Assembly: GCF_000183745.1 (NCBI RefSeq)
Contig: NC_014761.1
Coordinates: forward strand, 930,001 to 994,000
Source of the DNA: Oceanithermus profundus DSM 14977
Lineage (GTDB): Bacteria > Deinococcota > Deinococci > Deinococcales > Marinithermaceae
Direction of reading: 5' to 3'
DNA: 64,000 nucleotides
The notes under the pieces are model-generated. The model was not told the origin of the DNA. It made no database searches and saw only the letters and a program-made list of their open reading frames with translations. Position numbers and translations under genes: made by a program. This document shows positions 29,020 to 39,690 of the stretch, piece by piece. How positions within the stretch are numbered: the stretch's first letter is position 1; every line of letters starts with the position of its first letter.

Positions 29020-32000
29020 GTGCGGTTCAGGAAGCGCTGGCTCTTTTTACTCCTGGCGGTGCTCGCGGCGCTGCCGGGTTTTCCGCCTCTGATCCAATGG
29101 GGGCTCGAGCAGGCGCTTCGGGACCAGCCCTTTCAGGTGGAATGGGCCCGGGTCAGCGGCTACGCGCTCACCGGGCTGCGCTTCGAAGACGTGCGGATCG
29201 ACGCCCCGGGTCTGGAAGCGCGCGTGGGCGAGTTGCGCCTCGGCTACAACCTCTTCGCGGCCCTGAGCGGCAAGCTCCCGCTCGCGGTCGAGCTGAGGGG
29301 CGGGACCGTGCGGCTGGACCCGGGGGCGCTTCCCGCGCTCGGGGGCGCGGCGGGCGCGGGCGGCCTGCAACCCGTGCTCGGTCGCCTCGTCCTCGAAGAC
29401 GTGCGGCTCGAGAGCGCGGCCTGGCCGCGCTTCGCGCTTCCGCCCTACCGGGCCGAGCTTTCGGGTTCGCTGCCCAGGTTCGCCTGGCGGGTGGAGACCG
29501 ACGAGGGCGCGCTCGCGGGCGAGCTCGAGCTTCGTTCGGCCGACGACTGGTCCACCACCTTCGCCGGCGACCTGGCGCTGAGCCGCTTCTGGTGGCGGGG
29601 CGGGCAGTACGGCCGGATCGAGGGCCGGTTCGGCTACCGGGAGGGGCACTGGATAGGGGAGGCCGCCGTCCGGGACGCCGGGGTGACGCTCGCCGGATTC
29701 CCGGTGCGCGAGGTGGACGGGCGGCTTCGCTACCGGGACCACGTGATCACCTCCGAGCTGCAGGGCCGGAGCCTGGACGGCCCCGTCAGCGCAACCGGCG
29801 TCGTGGACGTGCCGGGCCGCAGTTACCGGTTCAAGGCCGAGGGCCGCCCCCGACTCGAGGCCCTCCTGGCGCTTTGGAAGGTCGGCCTTCCCGCAACCGG
29901 AGAGGGCCCCCTCGTCATCGAGGGAAGCGGGTGGGAAAAACTTCACCTGGAGGGCCGTTTCCAGGGCGAGGGGCGACTGTTCGCCCGCCGCATCGGCTAC
30001 GACGGCCGCTTCGCCTACGCGGACGGCTTCACCTTGCACGCCGAGACCACCGGCCGTTTCCTCGAGCGCGGTTGGCGCAGCGTCTTCGACTGGCAGGACG
30101 GCGGCTACGTCGCCGAGGTCACCGACGACAAGGGCAGCCGCATCGAGTTGAGCGGGGAGGGGGTGCGCTACCGGGGCCAGGGCCGGCTCGTCTGGCCGGT
30201 GCCGCTCGACGGCGCGGCGCAGGTGGTGTTTTCCGGCGAGGGCACCCGCTGGCAGGTGCAGGCCGAGAGCCCGGGGGTGCGGCTGCCGCTGGCCGAGGCC
30301 CCCCTCGACCTCTCGGGCGGGCTGCAGGGCGCGGGCATGGAGGTGTCGGGCCGGCTGGGTCCGCTCGCCCTGGCGGGGCGCTGGGACGACCTGAGCCTGA
30401 AGCTGGATCCGATCCCCATGGTCGTCGGCAGCCTTGGGGGAAGCGGGCGTTGGCGCGGCGGCTTCCGCGCCGAGCTCGCCTACCGTTCGCCCTACCTGAA
30501 CCTGCCGCTCGAGGTGGTGCAGGAGGGGGCGCGCTGGCGCCTGCGTGCCGACGGCTACGGCGCGGGGCTCTGGGCCGACGGCCGCTTCCAGGCGAAGCTC
30601 GCCGACCTGCCCGTCGGGGTGCTGGGCGGCTTGAAGCTGAGCGGTGCGGTGGTCTGGACCCCAGAGGCGGCGTGGCGCGGCAACGCCACGCTGAAGGGCC
30701 GCTACCTCTCCCTGACCTCGGAGCTCGCAGGAGAGACGCTGCGCTTCGACGGCGTCGCCGACACCCCGCTTGGTGAGGTGCCGCTCGCCGGCGTGGCCGA
30801 CGCGGCCGGCGTGCGCGGCACCCTGGACGAGGCCCGCTTCCGGATCGCGCCGGGCGTCTACCGGATCGACGGCCGGGTGCGGCTGGGGGAAGGCCTGCGC
30901 TACGAGGGCGCCCTGGCCCTGGAAGACGGGCGCTGGAGCGGGGAAGCCCGCGTCGTTTCCCCCTGGGAGGAGGTGCGGCTCGTGGGGCGCGGAGGCGTTC
31001 TCGATTCGGTCTGGCGCGGCTACCTGCAGGCCGAGGGTCCGCTCTGGCCAGAACCCCGGATCGACGGCGTCCTGCACCCGCCTTCGATCGGCGACGTTCG
31101 CTTCGCGGCGCTGCCCGTCGAGCTGCGCGGCCGGCGGCTGCGCGTCGGCGCCGGCCGCGTCGAGCTGCAGGGGGCGCTGCCCTTCTCCCTTGCGCTCCCC
31201 TGGACGGGCTACGGTTACGAAGGGAACCTGTACGCGACCGGCGACCTGCGCTCGGGTTCGCTGACCCTCGCGACCCCTTGGGGGCAGGCGACCGCCCGCG
31301 GCCCCTGGTCGGCGCTCGCGCTCGCGGGCAGGCTGGAACTCCCGCGGCTGGGGCCTGTGGAGCTCGGCGGGCGGGCCGACCTGCCGGCGCTGACCTACGA
31401 CGTCCGGGCCGGGCTTCCGCAGCTGGACGGGTTCGTGGGGCTGCGGCGGCGGGGGCGCGCGCTGCGTTGGGAGGGCGCCCTGCAGCAGGGCCGGCTCCGG
31501 TTCGAGGGGGCGGGGCCCGCGGGAAGGCTCGAGGCCCGGGGCTTCGCCAGCGACGCGTTGGGGCTCCCGGGGGTTTGGAACGGCCGCCTGGCCTACGACC
31601 GGGGCTGGTCGGGCGACCTGACCTTCGAGGGGCCCTCGGGGCGCTGGCGGGCGCACGGTTTCGGCACCCTGCAGCTCGAGGGCGCGGGACCGGGGTACCG
31701 GAGCTCGGGCTACTTGAACGCCTCCAAACTCTTCGCGCGCACGGTGCTCGACGCCCGCTACCTGGCCGGAGAGCTGGTGGTCGAGGGGCCCTGGACCGCC
31801 TTGGAAGCCGTGGGGGAGGGGGTGTGGCGCTGGCCGGGGCTGCGCGAGCAGGCCTGGACGTTCAGCGCCTCCCTGCCGCGGCGTGTCTGGAGTTTGGGCG
31901 GCCCCATCCGGCTGCAGGGCGAAGGGCTGCGCTACCGCGGGTCGGTGGACTGGCGCGAGCAGATCGCGGGCCGTCCCCTCCGGTTGGAGGGCCGCTTCCA

Positions 32001-35000
32001 GGGCGAGGGGGCCCGGTTCGAAGGGAGCTTCGATCTGGGCGTTCAGGGGTACCGGATCCAGGCGGCGTTGCGGCGCGACGGCGGCTGGAGCGCTCAGGTG
32101 CGCGCCCCGGGGGGCGCGGCCCGGCTCGAGCGCGGACGCCTCCGGGTGGACGGCTGGGACCTGGCGCCGCTGGGACGGGCCCTGGGCCTGGACCTGGCAG
32201 GGCGGCTGGCCGGGACCCTGGACCTGGAGGGGCGCGGCGGGAGCTTGGCGGGGACGCTCGAGGCGGCCGGCTTTCGGCTGGCGCTGCTGCTGCGGCCCGA
32301 GGGCGCGAACTGGGCCTTCGCGGTCTACGATCCGGTGCGCAGCGCCGGCCTGCGCCTGACCACGGGGCCCGACGCCGCCTTGACGGGGCTGGGCGCGGTG
32401 CAGGGCCGGCTGGAGCTGCGGCCCGCGGCGGCGGGCGCCCTCGACTACGCCGCCGGCGGCGTGCGCGTCGGCGTAACCGCCGACGCCGCGGGGGTGCACC
32501 TGCGCGCCCGTGACGGTCGCTGGGCCCTCGAAGGGGACTGGAACGCCGGCGTCGCCCAGCTGCAGCTCGAGGGACCGGTGGGCGGCGCGCTGCGGCTCGA
32601 CACCCGGGAGGGGCGTTACCGTGGCCGCCTGCGGTACGCGACCGCGACGGCCGACGCCCTGCTGGCGTTCAGCGGCCAGGGCGCGAAGTGGCGCGGTTCG
32701 GGGTACGCCGTGGTCTACCGCGGCGTACCCCAGGCGGGGCCGCTCTCGGCCGAGGGCGACGGGCTGGACTGGCGCGTCTTCTGGGCGGCCCCGCTGCAGC
32801 TCGAGCTGGCCGGTTCGGGGGCGCGCCTGGCGTCGTGGCGGTTGGAGGGCGCGGCCGGGCTGGGCGACCTGCGCCGCAGCGCCGGCCGGCTGCACGCGCG
32901 CCTGCGCTACCGGGACGGCGCCTTTTCGGGCGCGGCCGACTGGACCTACCCCGGGGCCTACCTGAGCGCGACCGGGGAGGGCGACCGGCTCCGCCTCGAC
33001 GGCGCGGGCTTCGGCGTCCGCGCCTCTGGCACGGTCGCCGCCGACGGCCGGCTCGACCTGAGCGCCCAGGGCTCGGGGCGCCTGGGGCGGGCGTCTTGGG
33101 CGCTGTCCGCCGCAGCCGGAGGCGCGGTCCTCGCGCCCCGGCTGCGGGCCGAGCTGGCGGTTTCGGGCGAGGGGGAGGCGCGCATCGTCTCCCGGTTCGA
33201 CTACGACGGCGGCTGGGCCTTCACGGCGCGCGGGCCCGGCCTGAGCGTCGATCTCGCGCCCGACCGGGCGCGCGTGGCCGTCGACGGCCTGGACCTCGAC
33301 CCCTTCCTGGGCCTTCCGGTGCGCGCCTACGCCGCGGCTTCGGGCCCGCCGGGGTCGCTGGTGCTCCCCTTGCGGCTCGTGGGGCCGTGGCTCGACCTGA
33401 ACGGGTCGTGGACGCCCGGCACGGGGGAGGCGCGGCTGGAAGGCCGGTTGCTCGAAGGCCGGCTCGACGCCGGCTGGGGGCGCGAGGGGGCGGTCGTCGC
33501 CCTCGACCTGCCGCGGCCGCGCGTCGTCGGCGAGGTGCGCTACCGCGAGGGGCGCTGGACCGGGGGGTTCGACCTGGACCTCGCGCTCGCGGAGGGGGGC
33601 GTTCGCGGCCGGCTCGACGCCGCGGACGCCGGCGTGCAGCTTCAGGGTTACGGGGCGTACGCGGGCACGCTCGAGCTCGGCTGGAACCCCGGCCGCCTCG
33701 AAGGGCGGCTCGAGGGCGGCGGCGCGGCGCTGTCGGCCGACCTGCTGCAGGTGGGCGAGGGCTGGGTGGGGCGGCTGCGGCTCGAGAGCGCGCGCTGGGG
33801 GGGCGTACTGGCGATCGGCGAGGGTTCGCGGTTCCGCCTGCAGGGGACGGGGCCGCTGGAGCCGCTCGCCGGCCGGCTCTCGCTGCGCCCCTGGTCGCTG
33901 GCGTGGGCCTACTCCGGGCCCCTTCCCGATGGCCTGGGCGCCCTGGACGCGGCGGGGCGCTGGCCCGGCGACGCCTGGGCGCTGGGGCAGTGGCGGGTGC
34001 TCGGGCACACCTTCGAACTCGAGGGGCGCGCGGCCGGACTGGCGTTGCGAGCGGACGGCCTGCGCGCCCTTTTGAGGGCCTCGGGACCCGAAATCGACCT
34101 GGAGGGCTTCCGCCTGGGCGGCGTGAGCTGGAGCGGGCGGGTTCGCGGCGGTTGGCGCGAGCCCGAGCTGGACTTGCGCGCCCTGGGGCTGCGTCTTAGC
34201 GGCCGGCTGGGCGCCGCGGCGCGGCTCGACGTGGAGGGGTGGGCCCAGGGGCGGGTCGCGCGCACGGACGGACGCTGGGCCGGCCGGCTGCGCGTTCCGG
34301 ACGGCGAGCTGACCGCCGGCGGAGAGGGCGCCTGGCCCCGACTCGAAGGGGCGTGGCGGGGGGAGGCGGTGCGGATCGCCTACCCCGAACTGCGGCTGGG
34401 CGGGCTCGAGCTGGACCTGGCCCGGCGCACGGCCTCGGGCGCGGCGCACCTGGACGGCTGGACGCTGAGGGGCGAGGGCGAGCGGGTGGGGCTGCGCTAC
34501 CCCCTCGGCGGCGGCGCACTCACGGCCGAGGTGAACCTCGCGGACGGGCGCGCCCGCCTGCGTCCGGAGGGGATCGGCGAGGGCTGGCTGGGTTACGCAC
34601 CCGGCGACGCCGGGTTCTCGGGCACCCTGATCCTGAACCAAGCGCTTCCGGGCGAGGTGATCGTTCGCGGCCGCACCCGCGCCCTCGAACTCAGCTGGTT
34701 GCATCCGCCCAGCGACTGGCTGCCGTGGAGCCGGGGGCGCCTGGAGGCGCGCGTAGGGCTCGACGGGGCCTGGACGGCGCGGTACCGCGGCGGCGAGGCC
34801 CGCCTGGACGCCGCGGGCGACCTTCGCCGTGCGAAGTTGGAGCTGGACACCCCCTGGGGAGGCGGCGAGGTCCGCTACCGCGACGGCTGGCGGGGGAAGC
34901 TGCGGCTGAGGCAGTGGCCGGTGCCCCCGCTGGACGCCGGGCTCGACCTCGACTGGACCGGGGCCGCGGGCGGGGCGGCCCTGGTGGGCGAGCTGGCGGG

Positions 35001-37080
35001 CGACGCGGGGCGGATGTCCTTCAACCTGCGGGCCGACGCCGAGCGCTGGCTGCCCAAGGTGGAGAGCGCCGCCTTCGTGATCCAGGGCATGCGCATCGAA
35101 CGCCTGCCCAAGGTGCTGAACCGGCTGCCCTACGCTTCGGGACGGGTGGACGCGACGCTCGGCTACACGCGCAGGCTCTGGGCCGGCCGCCTGGTGAGCG
35201 AGGGCCTCACCGTGGCCGGGGAAACCTACCCCATGGAGGCGGCGCTCTACTGGAGCGACCGGCTCAAGACGCTCGAGCTGACCCTGGGGCAGAGCCGGAT
35301 CGAGACCCGGCTGGCGGAGGGACGGCTGGACCTCCACGGCGAGCTCGTCCGGCTACCGCTGCACTTCCTCACCGGCGCCTGGGCGGGCCCCCCGCCGGGC
35401 ACCGCCTACTGGACGGGGGCGGTCAAGGCCAGCGTCCCGCTGGACGACCCCTGGTCGGGCTACGGCGTGCTCGTGGGCGAGCGGCTGGACTTCGCGGGCG
35501 AGGGCAAGCGTCTGCGCGGAGAGGCGGCAGTGCGCTACGAGCGCCGCACCCTCTACGTCGACGCCCTCGACCTGAGCGGAGACGGGAGCATCCGCGGCCG
35601 GGGCTACTGGGGCCCCGACGACGCGGACCTGACCGTCGAGATCAAGGACACGGTGCTCACTCCGATCCTCGGCGTGGTTCCTCAGTGGCGGCCCTACCGC
35701 CCCCGCGCGGCCGGCAGCCTCAAGCTGCGCGCTCTGGGACCGTCGGCCTGGCTGGAGGCCGAGGGCTTCGACTTCGGCGTCGCCGCGGTCGACGGCCGCT
35801 TCGACTGGCTGCGCGTCGAGCGCGAGGGCGAGCGGTTGCGCGTCGGGGGGGCGGGCTCGTTGACGCGCCCCTACGGCGCCCGCTGGACCGTCTCGGGGCA
35901 GGGGAGGGCCGACGCGCTGACGCTGCAGATCGACGGCTCGGCCGAGCTTCCACTGATCGGCATGGTCGAGGGGGTGCGCGGCACCCTGAAGCTGCCCGGG
36001 ACCGAGTTGGACCTGCGCACCCCGAGCGCGCGGCTCGAAGGGCGGTTGCGGCCCTTGGTGCTGCGGTTGACCGGCGAGCTCCCCGTGGCCTACCCCGAGT
36101 ACTACCTGCAGTCGGGGACCGTACGCCCCGACCTCCTGCTCACCTACGCCGACGGCGGGTTCACCCTCAGCGGCGAAACCGAGGTGGTGCGGGCCGTCCT
36201 CTCGCGCCCCGAGGGCAAGCGCGAGGTCGCCTTCAAGGAGAGGCGCTACCGTTACCCGTTGCGCTTCGACCGGGTGCGCTTTTTCAGCAAGGGCGGCCTC
36301 CTCATCCAGGAGCCCCTGGCCCAGGGCGAGGCCGAGGGCGAGGTCTTCCTCGGCGGCGAACTCGCCGATCCCTACCTGAGCGGCGAGGTGGTGGGCCTGC
36401 GCGGGGAGTTCCTGCTGGGGCGCCACCGTTTCACGGTCGACCAGGCGTGGGCGCGCTTCAGCCCCGTGGCCGGCCTCTACCCCGACATCTACCTGCGGGC
36501 GCACACCCGGCTGCGCAGCGCCGACCGCGAGATCGACCTCTACCTCGAGAGCGAGGGGCACTTCGTCCGCGACGACGGCCGGGCCCGGCTGGTGCTCGAG
36601 CCCCGGCTCTGGGCCGAGGCCGGAGGCCGGCTGCTGCCCTACACCCAGGAGGAGCTGCTCGGCCTGCTGGCGCTGGGCGGGGAGTCGACCGTGGCCGAGG
36701 GCGTGGCCTCGCTGGCGATCCAGAACCTGCTCATCTCCCAGCTCGAGTACGAGCTGGCGAAGGCCCTGGGCCTGGACGTCTTCACCGTGCAAACCGACGT
36801 CTTCGCCGGAGGCGACGTCAGCACCACCCAGTTCACGGTCGGCAAGTACCTGAGCCCCGACCTCTTCGTCAGCTACAGCCTCGACCTGGGCGGACGCCAG
36901 GTGCTCGGCGCCGAATACCGCATCGACGGGCTGCGGTTGCGGGTGGAGAGCGAGCTCGGCGGCGATCTGCTCGAGCCCCAGGTGCGCTTCTCCATGCTCT
37001 ACGCGATCCGCCCGGACCTCGACCTGATCCTCAAGCTCCGCACCGGCGAGCTGCGGCTCGGCGTCGAGTGGCGGTTCTGA
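29020..37080 (+). CDS. tamB: Giant TamB-like envelope protein
   Basis: 2686 residues, more than twice the length of E. coli TamB. An N-terminal signal anchor (RKRWLFLLLAVLAALPGFPPL, about 4-24) is followed by over 2200 residues of repetitive beta-strand sequence rich in Gly, Arg and Leu (recurring motifs like G-x-L-x-L-E-G-R). The C-terminal ~400 residues have the TamB/DUF490 pattern, including FSKGGLLIQEP, GGELADPYLSGEV, the TQEELLGLLALGGES segment and a final run of amphipathic strands ending GELRLGVEWRF. TamB-type proteins bridge inner and outer membranes and are proposed to move phospholipids or assist outer-membrane protein assembly. The gene stands alone; no BamA/TamA is adjacent. It ends 3 bp before the convergent mnmE stop. 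No frameshift is seen. Confidence 0.88.
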   Translation: MRFRKRWLFLLLAVLAALPGFPPLIQWGLEQALRDQPFQVEWARVSGYALTGLRFEDVRIDAPGLEARVGELRLGYNLFAALSGKLPLAVELRGGTVRLDPGALPALGGAAGAGGLQPVLGRLVLEDVRLESAAWPRFALPPYRAELSGSLPRFAWRVETDEGALAGELELRSADDWSTTFAGDLALSRFWWRGGQYGRIEGRFGYREGHWIGEAAVRDAGVTLAGFPVREVDGRLRYRDHVITSELQGRSLDGPVSATGVVDVPGRSYRFKAEGRPRLEALLALWKVGLPATGEGPLVIEGSGWEKLHLEGRFQGEGRLFARRIGYDGRFAYADGFTLHAETTGRFLERGWRSVFDWQDGGYVAEVTDDKGSRIELSGEGVRYRGQGRLVWPVPLDGAAQVVFSGEGTRWQVQAESPGVRLPLAEAPLDLSGGLQGAGMEVSGRLGPLALAGRWDDLSLKLDPIPMVVGSLGGSGRWRGGFRAELAYRSPYLNLPLEVVQEGARWRLRADGYGAGLWADGRFQAKLADLPVGVLGGLKLSGAVVWTPEAAWRGNATLKGRYLSLTSELAGETLRFDGVADTPLGEVPLAGVADAAGVRGTLDEARFRIAPGVYRIDGRVRLGEGLRYEGALALEDGRWSGEARVVSPWEEVRLVGRGGVLDSVWRGYLQAEGPLWPEPRIDGVLHPPSIGDVRFAALPVELRGRRLRVGAGRVELQGALPFSLALPWTGYGYEGNLYATGDLRSGSLTLATPWGQATARGPWSALALAGRLELPRLGPVELGGRADLPALTYDVRAGLPQLDGFVGLRRRGRALRWEGALQQGRLRFEGAGPAGRLEARGFASDALGLPGVWNGRLAYDRGWSGDLTFEGPSGRWRAHGFGTLQLEGAGPGYRSSGYLNASKLFARTVLDARYLAGELVVEGPWTALEAVGEGVWRWPGLREQAWTFSASLPRRVWSLGGPIRLQGEGLRYRGSVDWREQIAGRPLRLEGRFQGEGARFEGSFDLGVQGYRIQAALRRDGGWSAQVRAPGGAARLERGRLRVDGWDLAPLGRALGLDLAGRLAGTLDLEGRGGSLAGTLEAAGFRLALLLRPEGANWAFAVYDPVRSAGLRLTTGPDAALTGLGAVQGRLELRPAAAGALDYAAGGVRVGVTADAAGVHLRARDGRWALEGDWNAGVAQLQLEGPVGGALRLDTREGRYRGRLRYATATADALLAFSGQGAKWRGSGYAVVYRGVPQAGPLSAEGDGLDWRVFWAAPLQLELAGSGARLASWRLEGAAGLGDLRRSAGRLHARLRYRDGAFSGAADWTYPGAYLSATGEGDRLRLDGAGFGVRASGTVAADGRLDLSAQGSGRLGRASWALSAAAGGAVLAPRLRAELAVSGEGEARIVSRFDYDGGWAFTARGPGLSVDLAPDRARVAVDGLDLDPFLGLPVRAYAAASGPPGSLVLPLRLVGPWLDLNGSWTPGTGEARLEGRLLEGRLDAGWGREGAVVALDLPRPRVVGEVRYREGRWTGGFDLDLALAEGGVRGRLDAADAGVQLQGYGAYAGTLELGWNPGRLEGRLEGGGAALSADLLQVGEGWVGRLRLESARWGGVLAIGEGSRFRLQGTGPLEPLAGRLSLRPWSLAWAYSGPLPDGLGALDAAGRWPGDAWALGQWRVLGHTFELEGRAAGLALRADGLRALLRASGPEIDLEGFRLGGVSWSGRVRGGWREPELDLRALGLRLSGRLGAAARLDVEGWAQGRVARTDGRWAGRLRVPDGELTAGGEGAWPRLEGAWRGEAVRIAYPELRLGGLELDLARRTASGAAHLDGWTLRGEGERVGLRYPLGGGALTAEVNLADGRARLRPEGIGEGWLGYAPGDAGFSGTLILNQALPGEVIVRGRTRALELSWLHPPSDWLPWSRGRLEARVGLDGAWTARYRGGEARLDAAGDLRRAKLELDTPWGGGEVRYRDGWRGKLRLRQWPVPPLDAGLDLDWTGAAGGAALVGELAGDAGRMSFNLRADAERWLPKVESAAFVIQGMRIERLPKVLNRLPYASGRVDATLGYTRRLWAGRLVSEGLTVAGETYPMEAALYWSDRLKTLELTLGQSRIETRLAEGRLDLHGELVRLPLHFLTGAWAGPPPGTAYWTGAVKASVPLDDPWSGYGVLVGERLDFAGEGKRLRGEAAVRYERRTLYVDALDLSGDGSIRGRGYWGPDDADLTVEIKDTVLTPILGVVPQWRPYRPRAAGSLKLRALGPSAWLEAEGFDFGVAAVDGRFDWLRVEREGERLRVGGAGSLTRPYGARWTVSGQGRADALTLQIDGSAELPLIGMVEGVRGTLKLPGTELDLRTPSARLEGRLRPLVLRLTGELPVAYPEYYLQSGTVRPDLLLTYADGGFTLSGETEVVRAVLSRPEGKREVAFKERRYRYPLRFDRVRFFSKGGLLIQEPLAQGEAEGEVFLGGELADPYLSGEVVGLRGEFLLGRHRFTVDQAWARFSPVAGLYPDIYLRAHTRLRSADREIDLYLESEGHFVRDDGRARLVLEPRLWAEAGGRLLPYTQEELLGLLALGGESTVAEGVASLAIQNLLISQLEYELAKALGLDVFTVQTDVFAGGDVSTTQFTVGKYLSPDLFVSYSLDLGGRQVLGAEYRIDGLRLRVESELGGDLLEPQVRFSMLYAIRPDLDLILKLRTGELRLGVEWRF

Positions 37081-37083
37081 GCG

Positions 37084-38394
37084 TTACTTGCCCACGCAGA
37101 AGTTCTGAAAGATGCGGGCGACGGTCTCCTCGGTCGCCTCACGACCGGTGATGCGGCCCAGGGCGCGGGCCGCCGCCTCGAGCGACATGCCCATCAGGTC
37201 CTCGGGGGCGCCGCGGGCCTCGAGCAGATGGGCCCGCGCCTCGGCGAGCGCCTCGCGGTGGCGTTCCGAGGTGATCCAGACCTCGCTCTCTGACGCCCCT
37301 CCCAGCAGCCGGGCGCGGATCCGGGCGCGCAGCGCGTCCAGGCCCTGACCGCTGTGGGCGGAGACCTCGAGGAAGTCGGGGTCGCGCCAGGCGGCCGGCA
37401 GGTCGGCCTTGGTGGCCAGCCGGATCGTGCGCGCCCACGGCAGGCTGGGCGGGTCGGGCCGCGGCCGCGAGCGGTCGACCAGGTAGAGGATGAGGTCCGC
37501 CTCGCGCGCCACCGCCAGCGCCCGTTCGACGCCCGCCGCTTCGACCGGGTCGTCGGTCCGGCGCAGGCCGGCGGTGTCCACGGCGACGAGGGGCACCCCC
37601 TCGATCTCGAGCGCCGCCTCCAGGTAGTCGCGGGTGGTGCCGGGCCGGTCGTGCACCAGCGCCCGCTCGAAACCCAGCAACGCGTTGAGCAGGCTCGACT
37701 TTCCGGCGTTCGGCGCGCCCACGAGGGCCAGGCGGGCCCCCTCGCGCACCCGGCGGCCGGCGTCGGCGGTGGCGAGGAGCGCCTCGACCTCTTCGAGCAC
37801 CGAGGCGATCACCCGCTCCGCGGCGTGCGGCTCGACCCCTTCCTCGGGGTAGTCGAGGAGGGCCTGGATGTGGGCCAGCAGGTCCAGCAAACGGTCCGCG
37901 AGGGCGTCGATCTTCTGCGAGAGCTTGCGGGTGAGCCCGCGCAGCGCCTGGCGGCGCGCGGTTTCGCTCTCGGCCTCTACCAAAGCGAGCACGCTTTCCG
38001 CCTGCGCCAGGTCCATCCGGCCGTTCAGGTAGGCGCGCAGGGTGAACTCGCCGGGGCCGGCGGGCCGCACGCCCGCCTCGAGCAGCAGGCGCAGCACGCG
38101 CCCCAGGACGGCGGGCGAGCCGTGGGTCTGCAGCTCGACGACGTCCTCTCCGGTGTACGACCGCGGGCTGCGGAAGACGAGCAGGACGGCCTCGTCCACC
38201 GGCTCCCCGGTCGCCGGATCGACGATCCAGCCGTGCCAGAAGCGCCCCCCGGGGCTGGTGCGGGGGTCGCGCCCCCGCCAGACGCGGGCGGCCACCTCGA
38301 GCGCCTGCGGCCCGCTCACCCGCAGCACCCCCACCCCGCCGGGACCCGGCGGGGTGGCCACGGCGGCGATGGTGTCGTGCAGGCTGGGGAGCAT
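37084..38394 (-). CDS. mnmE: tRNA uridine-5-carboxymethylaminomethyl synthesis GTPase MnmE
   Basis: 436 residues. The N-terminal folate-binding domain (DTIAAVATPPGPGGVGVLRVSGP) is followed by a helical domain and an embedded Ras-like G domain with GAPNAGKSS near 224-232, the DTAGLR G3 motif and a TKAD G4. The essential C-terminal motif is present as FCVGK. Works with MnmG to modify U34 of several tRNAs. It follows hemL on the minus strand with only 3 bp between stop and start, and no Shine-Dalgarno is visible, which suggests coupling. Confidence 0.96.
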   Translation of the reverse strand: MLPSLHDTIAAVATPPGPGGVGVLRVSGPQALEVAARVWRGRDPRTSPGGRFWHGWIVDPATGEPVDEAVLLVFRSPRSYTGEDVVELQTHGSPAVLGRVLRLLLEAGVRPAGPGEFTLRAYLNGRMDLAQAESVLALVEAESETARRQALRGLTRKLSQKIDALADRLLDLLAHIQALLDYPEEGVEPHAAERVIASVLEEVEALLATADAGRRVREGARLALVGAPNAGKSSLLNALLGFERALVHDRPGTTRDYLEAALEIEGVPLVAVDTAGLRRTDDPVEAAGVERALAVAREADLILYLVDRSRPRPDPPSLPWARTIRLATKADLPAAWRDPDFLEVSAHSGQGLDALRARIRARLLGGASESEVWITSERHREALAEARAHLLEARGAPEDLMGMSLEAAARALGRITGREATEETVARIFQNFCVGK

Positions 38395-38397
38395 GCG

Positions 38398-39687
38398 CTA
38401 GGCGAAGGCGCGGCGGGCGGCGGCGAGTGTGCGTTCCAGGTCTTCGTCGCCGTGGGCCGCCGAAACGAAGGCGGCCTCGTAGGCCGAGGGCGGCCAGTAG
38501 ACCCCGCCTTCGAGCAGGGCGTGGAAGAAGCGGCGGAACGCCGCGGTGTCGGTTTTCGAGGCCGCTTCGAAGCCGCCGACCGGCCCCTCGGTGAAGAAGA
38601 CGGTGAGCATCGAGCCCACCCGGTTGATCGTGTGGGGCACCCCGGCCGCGGTCAGGACCTCGGCGAGCCCCGCCTGCAGCCGCGCTCCGTAGGCCTCGAG
38701 GCGGTCGTAGATCCCGGGCTCGCGCTCCAGCGCCTGCAAGGTGGCCAGGCCCGCGGCCATGGCCAGCGGGTTCCCGGACAGGGTGCCCGCCTGGTAGACC
38801 GGTCCCTCGGGGGCCACCTGGGCCATCACCTCGGCGCGCCCGCCGTAGGCGGCGGCTGGCAGCCCTCCGCCCAGGATCTTGCCCAGGGTGACCAAGTCGG
38901 GTTCGAGGCCGTAGCGCTCGGTGGCCCCGCCCGGGGCGAGCCGGAAACCGGTCATCACCTCGTCGGCGATGAGCAGGGCCCCGTACTCGCGGGTCAGCCG
39001 CCTGAGCGCGGCGAGGAATTCCGGCTTCGGGGGGATGACGCCGGCGTTGCCCACGACCGGCTCGAAGATGACGGCGGCGATGTTCTCGCCGTGGTGGGCG
39101 AAGACCGCTTCCAGCGCCTCGGGGTCGTTGTAGCTCCCCACCAGGGTGAGCCCGGCGTAGGCCTCCGGCACCCCCGCGCTCGAGGGCCGTCCGAAGGTGA
39201 GCGCGCCCGAACCGGCCTCGACGAGCAGGCCGTCGGCGTGGCCGTGGTAGTTGCCCCGGAACTTGAGCACGTGGTCGCGCCCGGTGAACCCGCGGGCCAC
39301 CCGCAGCGCGCTCATCGTCGCCTCGGTGCCCGAGTTGACGAAACGCAGCCGCTCGAGCACCGGGTAGACCCGCCGCACCGCTTCGGCCAGGGCGACCTCG
39401 AGCGGGTGGGGCGCCCCGAAGCTCAACCCCTGCGCGGCCGTCTCCTGGACGGCCCGCACCACCTCGGGGTGGGCGTGGCCCAGGATCAGCGGCCCCCAGC
39501 TGCCCACGTAGTCCACGTACTCGTTGCCGTCGGCGTCCCAGACCCGGCTGCCCCGGCCCTTGACCAGGAAGCGCGGGGTGCCGCCCACCGAGCCGAAGGC
39601 GCGCACCGGGCTGGAGACCCCGCCCGGTAGCAGCGCGCGCGCGGCGTGGAAAAGGCGTTCGTTTTCGCTCGTTCGCATACCCCTCAC
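38398..39687 (-). CDS. hemL: Glutamate-1-semialdehyde 2,1-aminomutase
   Basis: 429 residues. Class III aminotransferase with the hallmarks [12 protein letters not shown], the [10 protein letters not shown] block and the PLP lysine in [17 protein letters not shown]. It makes 5-aminolevulinate for haem from glutamate-1-semialdehyde (C5 pathway). A GGAGGGG 6 nt before the GTG at 39687 supports that start; an ATG three codons in (39678) is possible. The amidohydrolase gene ends 3 bp upstream, so the two are co-transcribed on the minus strand with mnmE. Confidence 0.96.
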   Translation of the reverse strand: MRGMRTSENERLFHAARALLPGGVSSPVRAFGSVGGTPRFLVKGRGSRVWDADGNEYVDYVGSWGPLILGHAHPEVVRAVQETAAQGLSFGAPHPLEVALAEAVRRVYPVLERLRFVNSGTEATMSALRVARGFTGRDHVLKFRGNYHGHADGLLVEAGSGALTFGRPSSAGVPEAYAGLTLVGSYNDPEALEAVFAHHGENIAAVIFEPVVGNAGVIPPKPEFLAALRRLTREYGALLIADEVMTGFRLAPGGATERYGLEPDLVTLGKILGGGLPAAAYGGRAEVMAQVAPEGPVYQAGTLSGNPLAMAAGLATLQALEREPGIYDRLEAYGARLQAGLAEVLTAAGVPHTINRVGSMLTVFFTEGPVGGFEAASKTDTAAFRRFFHALLEGGVYWPPSAYEAAFVSAAHGDEDLERTLAAARRAFA

Positions 39688-39690
39688 AGG

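Noticed and set aside
29047-35337. 2096-codon open frame antisense to the TamB-like gene
   Set aside because: Long antisense frames arise from the strong G/C third-position bias. Its composition (Pro, Ala, Gln, Arg) has no domain, and the sense protein is coherent over its whole length.
37354-39630. 758-codon plus-strand frame across mnmE and hemL
   Set aside because: Antisense shadow of two well-recognised enzymes; low-complexity Gly/Arg/Gln-rich translation.
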